NCBI GenBank assembly: GCA_947384955.1 | Contig: CANDJC010000018.1 | Coordinates: 1-50,405 of the forward strand | DNA: 50,405 nucleotides | Direction: 5' to 3' | Source of the DNA: an uncultured Eubacterium sp. | Lineage (GTDB): Bacteria; Bacillota; Clostridia; Lachnospirales; Lachnospiraceae | Shown here: piece by piece, positions 44,686 to 50,405 of the stretch | Layout of the letters: every line of letters begins with the position of its first letter | How positions within the stretch are numbered: position 1 is the first letter of the stretch | Position numbers and translations under genes: made by a program | Notes under the pieces: model-generated | Database searches by the model: none | What the model saw: only the letters and a program-made list of their open reading frames with translations | Told to the model about the DNA's origin: nothing

Positions 44686-46158
44686 ATGCTAAAACAATGG
44701 AGCGGAACAGAAAGACCATCGGATGAGGTACTGTCAGCCAGACTTAAGACGGCCCGGGATAAACTTTCCAGACAGCAGATGCAGTTAAAGGATATGAAAC
44801 TGCCGGTTCTGGTTTTGGTAGAAGGGTGGGGCACATCTGGAAAAGGCTCAGCAATTGGAAAAATTATTAAAGGAATTGACCCGCGCTTTTTTAAAGTAGC
44901 ATCTATGGAAGAACCAACTGTAGAAGAATTAAGAAAACCGTTTTTATACCGGCATTTTGTGAAAATCCCGGAAGCAGGGAAATTCCAGTTTTTAGATTCC
45001 GGCTGGATGGATGAAGTAGTGGAAGCAAAGCTTCATCAGAATCTGGACCCGGAAGACTATAAAAACAGAATTGACAGCATTAAACGTTTTGAGCGCCAGC
45101 TGACAGATAACGGATATCTGGTAATGAAATTTTTCCTCCATATATCCAGGAAAGAGCAGAAAAAAAGAATTGAAAATCTGCTGGAAAATAAAGATGCAAA
45201 ATGGCGTGTCGGAAAAAAAGATAAATGGCAGAATTCTCATTATGAAAAATGTCTGGATGTATACGACAGCTATCTGGAAGATACCAATATGCCGTCAGCA
45301 CCATGGTATATTATCGATGCAAAATCCAGGAAATGGACAGAGCTGCAGATTTTAGAAACACTGACGCAGGGAATTGAAATTGCCCTGAATAACCATACAA
45401 TGTCCGTACCGCTTCTGCAAAATGTTTTCCCGCTTATACCAATGCCAAAGCTTTCTGACATTCCGCTGGACAGCGCTTATATAGAAGATGAGCTTTATTC
45501 GACACAGTTAAAACAGCTGCAGCACAGGCTGGGCGAGCTTCACAACCGGCTGTACCGGAAAAAAGTTCCTGTCATTATTGCTTATGAAGGCTGGGATGCG
45601 GCTGGAAAGGGCGGTAATATTAAGCGCCTGACAGAAGCGCTTGACCCAAGAGGATATGAAGTACATCCGATTGCGAGCCCGGAACCGCATGAAAAAGCAA
45701 GGCACTATTTATGGCGTTTCTGGAACCGGATACCAAAAGACGGGCATATCGCGATTTTTGACCGCACCTGGTACGGGCGTGTTATGGTAGAACGTCTGGA
45801 AGGCTTCTGCAGTGAAAATGACTGGATGCGTGCATATAATGAAATGAATGAATTTGAAAAAGAACTCCATGACTGGGGTGCAGTCATTCTCAAATTCTGG
45901 GTACAGATTGACAAGGATACACAGCTGCAGCGTTTTACTGACCGTCAGAATACACCGGAGAAGCAGTGGAAGATTACGGATGAAGACTGGCGCAACCGTG
46001 ACAAATGGGATTTGTATGAAGAGGCTGTCAATGAAATGATTCAAAAGACAAGTACCGTATATGCTCCATGGCATATTCTGGAATCCGTCGATAAGAAATA
46101 TGCCCGTATTAAAGCACTTCAAATTGTAGTAGAAGCATTAGAGCAGGCTTTAAAATAA
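44686..46158 (+). CDS. Tandem-domain polyphosphate kinase 2 (polyphosphate:AMP phosphotransferase type)
   Basis: A 490-residue protein with two PPK2 domains. The first (about residues 10-230) has the P-loop VEGWGTSGKGSAI; the second (about 275-490) has YEGWDAAGKGGNI, RHYLWRFWNRIP and FDRTWYGRVMVERLEGF. In class II PPK2 enzymes the fused pair transfers phosphate from polyphosphate to AMP, making ADP. In the first domain the Walker B-like DRTWYGR becomes FLDSGWMDEV, so only the second domain should be fully catalytic, as in the Pseudomonas class II enzyme. Start 44686 has GAGAGGGA 7 bases ahead; ATG 44662 is an alternative. Confidence 0.88.
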   Translation: MLKQWSGTERPSDEVLSARLKTARDKLSRQQMQLKDMKLPVLVLVEGWGTSGKGSAIGKIIKGIDPRFFKVASMEEPTVEELRKPFLYRHFVKIPEAGKFQFLDSGWMDEVVEAKLHQNLDPEDYKNRIDSIKRFERQLTDNGYLVMKFFLHISRKEQKKRIENLLENKDAKWRVGKKDKWQNSHYEKCLDVYDSYLEDTNMPSAPWYIIDAKSRKWTELQILETLTQGIEIALNNHTMSVPLLQNVFPLIPMPKLSDIPLDSAYIEDELYSTQLKQLQHRLGELHNRLYRKKVPVIIAYEGWDAAGKGGNIKRLTEALDPRGYEVHPIASPEPHEKARHYLWRFWNRIPKDGHIAIFDRTWYGRVMVERLEGFCSENDWMRAYNEMNEFEKELHDWGAVILKFWVQIDKDTQLQRFTDRQNTPEKQWKITDEDWRNRDKWDLYEEAVNEMIQKTSTVYAPWHILESVDKKYARIKALQIVVEALEQALK

Positions 46159-47123
46159 AAATATTTCATGAACTGTAATTTTAAAATATCAGAATTATCA
46201 CAGCTGCCTGGCTGGGAATCTGCTATATTTATTGGAAACAGACCTTAAAACCTTTCTTTTCATTACTCAAAACATTGCGCAGTCTGGTTATCTGCGCAAT
46301 GTTTTATTCATTATTACATTCTCAAAAACTTATATTCGTATGATAGTTTTTTTAAACAGAAGTTGCGCAAATTGATATAGCAGAAGATAGTTCACATCTA
46401 TTATATTGTTTGCGCATTTTATCTGTAATACTATCTTTGGTATCCTAAATAGCTACTCAGCCTGCTGCTATTAAAAAGCTTATAAAAAGTTGCGCATTAA
46501 AAACTACAGTACAGACAAAATGATTTCATCTTCATCTAAACTGCCTGTCATCTCAAATCATTTTCATCACTGGAAAATTTGTTGCAAAGTAATTTGAAGA
46601 AAGCAGAAGCGCATCTTTTAAAACTAAATATAAAACTGCTTTTAAATTATATTATGAATACAGAAGGCAGGCTGAATCATATATCATAGTTAATGAAATA
46701 CTTCCTGAAAATATTTTCAATAGAGTTGCGCAATTTAATCTATTTTATTACTAAAAATCATATATCTCCACAAGACACAGATAGCGCAACACATACAAAT
46801 TCAAAATTGTCTTTGAGAGATTTCTGATTTTATACATTTAATTATTGCGCATCTGGCGTCTGAAGTCTGGGCAACACAAATGCAGACTTTTTTATAGATG
46901 TTTATTCTCTTTGAAACCGTTTCCTGTATTTTGTTGCGCAAAAAAATATTTTAATGAAATCTTTATATTCCATGCATTTTAACCGATATTCAGTTGTCAG
47001 CATACATTATCTGCATAACTCTGCAGTAATAAGCAGGCTGTATCAATTTAAATACTGATTTGGGAATATTTTATCCGTAACACGGTAAAACAAATATACA
47101 AAACAGATTATGGAGGAAAGTTT
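46159..47123. other. Gene-less region with clustered TGCGCA motifs
   Basis: 965 bases with no credible gene between PPK2 and aroB. Ten GCGCA-containing copies related to GTTGCGCAA occur at about 46275, 46293, 46362, 46411, 46489, 46609, 46725, 46784, 46844 and 46933, in both orientations, in AT-rich DNA where such a motif should be rare. Spacing is irregular (17 to 119 bases). The first two form the arms of the PPK2 terminator. No rep gene is near. Confidence 0.6.
46269..46307 (+). terminator. Terminator after PPK2, built from TGCGCA arms
   Basis: AAAACATTGCGCA (46269-46281) pairs perfectly with TGCGCAATGTTTT (46293-46305) around 11 bases. It is symmetrical with A and T flanks, 110 bases after the PPK2 stop. 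Confidence 0.7.
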
Positions 47124-48245
47124 ATGAACATATTTCATGTAGAGCTAAAAAAAACGGTCGACGACAGCTACGATATTGAAGCAGGCTATTCCCTGGAAGA
47201 AAAACTGATTGCAGATATTCGAAACGGATTAGCAGGAAATGTACAGAAATTCGCTGTGATTACAGACAGCAACGTCAAAGGTCTCTATGCAGAAAAAATT
47301 ACTGCCCTGTTAAAAAGTGCCGGTTATTCGGCCAGCTTATTTGTATTTGAAGCCGGAGAAAAAAGCAAAACCCGTCAGACCAAAGCTGAGATTGAAGATG
47401 CCATGCTTGCAGAAGAATTCAGAAGAGACTGCTGTATCATTGCTGTCGGAGGAGGAGTCGTGACGGATTTAGCCGGTTTTATAGCCGGCACATATGCGCG
47501 CGGCGTGCCGTTCATTAATTATGCAACAACGCTTCTGGCTGCCGCAGATGCCTCTGTAGGGGGCAAAACGGCTGTTGATACACCGTTAGCAACCAATCTG
47601 ATTGGCATTTTCAATCAGCCTGAAAAAGTCTATCTGGATATCGCAGCATGGCAGACACTTCCGCCGCGTCAGATTGCAAGCGGTCTTGCTGAAACAATTA
47701 AGCATGCATGTCTCGCCAGCCATGAATTTTTCGAATATCTGGATACGCATATGGACGATATCTGGGCCTTTGAGAAAACGGCATGTGAACACATTGCACA
47801 GGAAAACTGCCGGATAAAATATACCGTTGTCATGCAGGACGAACATGAAAAAGGCCTTCGGGAGGTTTTAAACCTGGGACATACAGTAGGACGTGCGATT
47901 GAAACGGTCAGCGATTACAGGCTGCTTCACGGCGAAGCTCTTGCAATCGGCTTAGCAGCGGAAACAGCCCTTGCACGCCATTTCGGATACCTCAGCGCTT
48001 CAGAACAAAGCGAGGTGCTCCGTCTGCTGAAAAAAGCCCGCCTTCAGACGGCAGTCCCGTCTTATATAGACAGAGAAGCGCTGGTACAGAAACTATATAC
48101 AGATAAAAAAGTGAAAAACGGAAAGCTGAGATTTGTCATTCAGCAGGGAATCGGCAAGATTGCAGAATATGAAAACGGCGTATATGCCATACCAGTCGAA
48201 GAAGAAACCGTGCGAAAAATCATAATGGACATGCCCGGCAGGTAG
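47124..48245 (+). CDS. aroB: 3-dehydroquinate synthase
   Basis: A 373-residue AroB, the second enzyme of the shikimate pathway, which turns DAHP into 3-dehydroquinate with NAD and a metal ion. The NAD-binding EAGEKSKT, the core AVGGGVVTDLAGFIAGTYARG, TTLLAAADASVGGKTAVD and NLIGIFNQP, and the metal-binding Glu and His residues in AETIKHACL, LNLGHTVGRAIE and LLHGEALAIGLA are all visible. TGGAGGAAA precedes the start. It stands alone, without other aro genes, between two stretches that carry TGCGCA motifs. Confidence 0.95.
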   Translation: MNIFHVELKKTVDDSYDIEAGYSLEEKLIADIRNGLAGNVQKFAVITDSNVKGLYAEKITALLKSAGYSASLFVFEAGEKSKTRQTKAEIEDAMLAEEFRRDCCIIAVGGGVVTDLAGFIAGTYARGVPFINYATTLLAAADASVGGKTAVDTPLATNLIGIFNQPEKVYLDIAAWQTLPPRQIASGLAETIKHACLASHEFFEYLDTHMDDIWAFEKTACEHIAQENCRIKYTVVMQDEHEKGLREVLNLGHTVGRAIETVSDYRLLHGEALAIGLAAETALARHFGYLSASEQSEVLRLLKKARLQTAVPSYIDREALVQKLYTDKKVKNGKLRFVIQQGIGKIAEYENGVYAIPVEEETVRKIIMDMPGR

Positions 48246-48514
48246 CCGGCAGCCAGAGTTCCCCTGACAAATCCGTTTTTGTCAGGGGTGTATCAGGCAG
48301 ACTGCTGTTACAGTATTTTACGGATGGATTTTTGTTGCGCAAATCAATTTTAAGATGCGCAACAAAATCGGATGCCATAATTGCGCTGCAGACAGGCCTG
48401 AATTTAAAACCTAAGGTCAGCATTTATCAAATATCATGCAGTTTATTAAAATTATTATAATTGATATGCAGGCTCCTCCCGCATCTCGGGCATATTTGTG
48501 TGAATCTGTCCGGG
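48246..48514. other. Intergenic region with hairpins and TGCGCA palindrome
   Basis: It holds a hairpin 48261-48271 with 48278-48288 (CCCCTGACAAA) that may end aroB transcription although no T tract follows on the plus strand, and a second inverted repeat, TTTGTTGCGCA (48331-48341) with TGCGCAACAAA (48356-48366), plus a partial ATTGCGC at 48380. No gene is seen. Confidence 0.55.
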
Positions 48515-49090
48515 TTACAGATTCATCGAATTATAGAGCGCGTCTTTATCATCCTGATAAATAGACAGATACCTTTTGGTAATTTCAATGCTGGAATGGT
48601 TGTAGATATTCATAATCAGAGCCGTTGGCGTGCCCATTTTCCATGCATGATAGCCAAATGTCTTACGCAGGGAATGGCAGCTGATATTTCCTTCAATATG
48701 GCTGGCATCCGCCGCGTCTTTAATAATATGGTAGGCACGGTTTCTGGATAACGGCTGATAATGATTTGTGCTGCTGCAAAAAATATATTCATCATCCCTT
48801 TTAAAAGGTTTTTTCTTTTTTAACATCTTAAATGCTGAAATACAGCTGGAATTGAGTGCAATGACAGCATGTTTTTTTGTCTTCTGCTCATAAATATCAA
48901 TATGATTTTTATACCTGCGTGTCTGTGTGTCATAAACATCCTGCCATTTCAGACGCAGCAGGTCACTGATTCTAAGCGCTGTATTTATGCCGATTACAAA
49001 AAGGGTATAATCCCGATAACTGTTTTTCGCTAAATAATAATCTTTCATCTTTTCAATTTCCTCTTTTGTTCTTATAGGTGATGTTACCAT
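48515..49090 (-). CDS. Catalytic-domain-only tyrosine recombinase
   Basis: A 191-residue tyrosine recombinase started at 49090 (minus), 6 bases after AAGGAGGAG; the 24 extra codons upstream run through this ribosome site. All active-site residues are present: Arg40 (TALRISDLL), Lys70 or Lys72, His139-x2-Arg142 (CHSLRKTFG), His165 (YNHSS) and nucleophile Tyr174 (KRYLSI). The N-terminal core-binding domain of XerC/XerD or phage integrases is missing, as in the FimB/FimE invertases of about 200 residues. It could invert a nearby segment, resolve replicon multimers or be a relic of a mobile element. No obvious target inversion site was found. Confidence 0.88.
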   Translation of the reverse strand: MVTSPIRTKEEIEKMKDYYLAKNSYRDYTLFVIGINTALRISDLLRLKWQDVYDTQTRRYKNHIDIYEQKTKKHAVIALNSSCISAFKMLKKKKPFKRDDEYIFCSSTNHYQPLSRNRAYHIIKDAADASHIEGNISCHSLRKTFGYHAWKMGTPTALIMNIYNHSSIEITKRYLSIYQDDKDALYNSMNL

Positions 49091-49290
49091 CTTTTGCTCC
49101 TCCTTTGTATGGCGCATGATATTTATCGATAAATGCTTATTACACGGCCGGTTCCTATACAAGTCACCCGAAAACCGTATATGCAGCCGTGCATAAAAAG
49201 AAATACAGAAATAGTCAAATGCGACATATAAAATTCATTCTTTTGTATATGATAGTAGCTTTGATTTCCTGATTATTCAAGAGAACGGGG

Positions 49291-49319
49291 TTGTATCCAG
49301 CCGCTCTTTTTATTATAAT
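49291..49319 (+). promoter_or_regulatory. Promoter of the sugar-nucleotide transferase gene
   Basis: TTGTAT (49291-49296), a 17-base spacer and a perfect TATAAT (49314-49319), 40 bases before the start at 49360. Confidence 0.6.
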
Positions 49320-49359
49320 GAAAGTAATTATTTATAAAAAAAGGAAGGTGCAGTAAATT

Positions 49360-50405
49360 ATGCAGACAGTTATTATGGCAGGCGGAAAAGGCACCCGGAT
49401 TGCTTCTATGTGCGCGGATGTGCCAAAACCTATGATTCCCATATGCGGAAAGCCTATTTTGGAGCATCAGATGCATGTATTAAAACGCCAGGGGTATACC
49501 GATATCATACTCATTACCGGCCACCTTGGAGACTCCATCCGCCACTATTTTAAAACCGGAGAAAAATTCGGTGTCTCTATCCGATATATCGAAGAAACAA
49601 GTCCTCTTGGAACAGCCGGCGCTCTTTATTATTTAAAGGATATCATAAAAGAAGATTTTCTGCTGATAAATGGCGACATTATATTTGATGCCGACCTTGC
49701 AAGAATGCTTGCATTTCACAAACAAAAAGGCGGCATGGCTACGATACTGACACATCCGAACAGCCACCCGTATGACAGCGGACTTGTTATTTCAGACAAT
49801 GACGGAAAAGTCCGTAAATGGCTGACAAAAGAAGAGGAGCGTACCTATTGCCGCAACAGCGTCAATGCTGGCATTCATATATTAGCGCCTGGCATTCTGG
49901 ACTTTTTTACAAAACCGGAAAAAACAGATTTAGACCGGGATATTTTAAAAAAACTGATTCCCGCACAGCAGCTGTATGCCTATGCTTCTCCTGAATATGT
50001 AAAAGACATGGGAACTCCCCAGCGTTTCCAGGAAGTGACAGAAGATATGCAAAAAAATCGAATCGTGACCAAAAACCTTCAAAATAAACAAAAAGCCTTC
50101 TTTCTTGACAGAGACGGAACCTTAAATGTATTTAAAGATTTTATCAAAAAAGCAGAGGATATCGAGCTTCTGCCGGGAGCAGCCCAGGCTGTCAGGCTCA
50201 TCAATGAAAGCGGCTATCTGGCTGTCATTGTCTCAAACCAGCCAGTCATTGCCAGAGGCGAAGCTTCTTTTGCAGAAGTGGACAGAATGATGGATAAAAT
50301 TGAAACCCTGTTAGGCATGGAAGGCGCTTATATTAATGACCGTTTTTACTGTCCGCATCATCCAAACGGCGGCTTTGAAGGAGAAGTGCCGGAATTAAAA
50401 ATAGC
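49360..50405 (+). CDS. Nucleotidyltransferase/HAD-IIIA phosphatase fusion (heptose-type), 3' end outside window
   Basis: An open frame from ATG 49360 (AAGGAAGG ahead) to the window end, 348 codons visible. The N-terminal 230 residues are a sugar-1-phosphate nucleotidyltransferase (VIMAGGKGTRI, DVPKPMIPICGKPILEH, LLINGDIIFDADL, SVNAGIHILAPGIL). From about residue 245 a HAD-IIIA phosphatase begins (AFFLDRDGTLNVF with the nucleophile Asp, then IVSNQPVIARGE). This fusion resembles a D-glycero-manno-heptose 1-phosphate transferase (HddC-like) joined to the bisphosphate phosphatase GmhB, giving nucleotide-activated heptose for surface glycans. The sugar is inferred from the domain pair only. Confidence 0.85.
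   Translation, partial: MQTVIMAGGKGTRIASMCADVPKPMIPICGKPILEHQMHVLKRQGYTDIILITGHLGDSIRHYFKTGEKFGVSIRYIEETSPLGTAGALYYLKDIIKEDFLLINGDIIFDADLARMLAFHKQKGGMATILTHPNSHPYDSGLVISDNDGKVRKWLTKEEERTYCRNSVNAGIHILAPGILDFFTKPEKTDLDRDILKKLIPAQQLYAYASPEYVKDMGTPQRFQEVTEDMQKNRIVTKNLQNKQKAFFLDRDGTLNVFKDFIKKAEDIELLPGAAQAVRLINESGYLAVIVSNQPVIARGEASFAEVDRMMDKIETLLGMEGAYINDRFYCPHHPNGGFEGEVPELKI

Noticed and set aside
46699-46727. dif-like sequence ACTTCCTGAAAATATTTTCA in the TGCGCA region
   Set aside because: Only the XerC half resembles the Firmicutes dif site; the XerD half does not match, so a chance match is more likely.

Overview
The window looks like a low-to-mid-GC anaerobic Clostridia genome, most probably Lachnospiraceae. 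The signs are Gram-positive style AGGAGG ribosome binding sites, TTGACA/TATAAT promoters with 17-base spacers, DUF4317, DUF4358 and CarD-type proteins, BspA-like leucine-rich repeats, a [FeFe]-hydrogenase maturase (HydE), LarC and a siroheme reductase. The genus cannot be fixed from sequence alone.

Left block (1-14.5 kb, nearly all plus strand): the end of lgt; a surface-polymer modification cluster (transglutaminase-like protein, DUF4358 lipoprotein, MBOAT O-acyltransferase, DHHW protein); a chemotaxis-type receptor; an operon of a BspA-like LRR protein (frameshifted here), a metallopeptidase-like/VWA protein, a MoxR-type AAA+ ATPase and larC; a CarD-family regulator; a small membrane protein on the minus strand; and a DUF4317 gene followed by a membrane-anchored protein of unknown function.

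Island (14.5-26.7 kb): much more AT-rich and plasmid-like. It holds a Rep_3 replication initiator (minus strand), an array of about a dozen iterons in front of it with the rep promoter embedded in the array, and a divergent parA-parB operon. About 8 kb of gene-less DNA around these carries inverted repeats, a 56-base tandem repeat and a decayed IS630-type transposase.

Right block (26.7-46.2 kb, nearly all plus strand): XRE regulator, aminopeptidase P, a structured intergenic region, glutamyl-tRNA synthetase, Dus, PTS IIC-like protein, CDF transporter, HD phosphohydrolase, HydE and a TtcA-like protein; then thioredoxin (minus), acylphosphatase, a membrane protein/XRE pair, a nitrite/sulfite reductase, a LytTR regulator, nicotinate phosphoribosyltransferase, a secreted NlpC/P60 protein, a 60-residue protein and a tandem-domain PPK2.

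End block (46.2-50.4 kb): a 960-base gene-less region with ten copies of a (T)TGCGCA(A) motif, aroB, more copies of the motif, a catalytic-domain-only tyrosine recombinase and the start of a sugar-nucleotide transferase/HAD phosphatase fusion.

The most notable point is that a plasmid-type replication and partition module sits between blocks of housekeeping-type genes, and hand counts suggest the G/C strand bias changes across it (C at or above G on the plus strand to its left, G clearly above C to its right). That would fit a working origin, as in a chromid or secondary replicon, better than a recently inserted inert plasmid, but it needs a computed skew plot.
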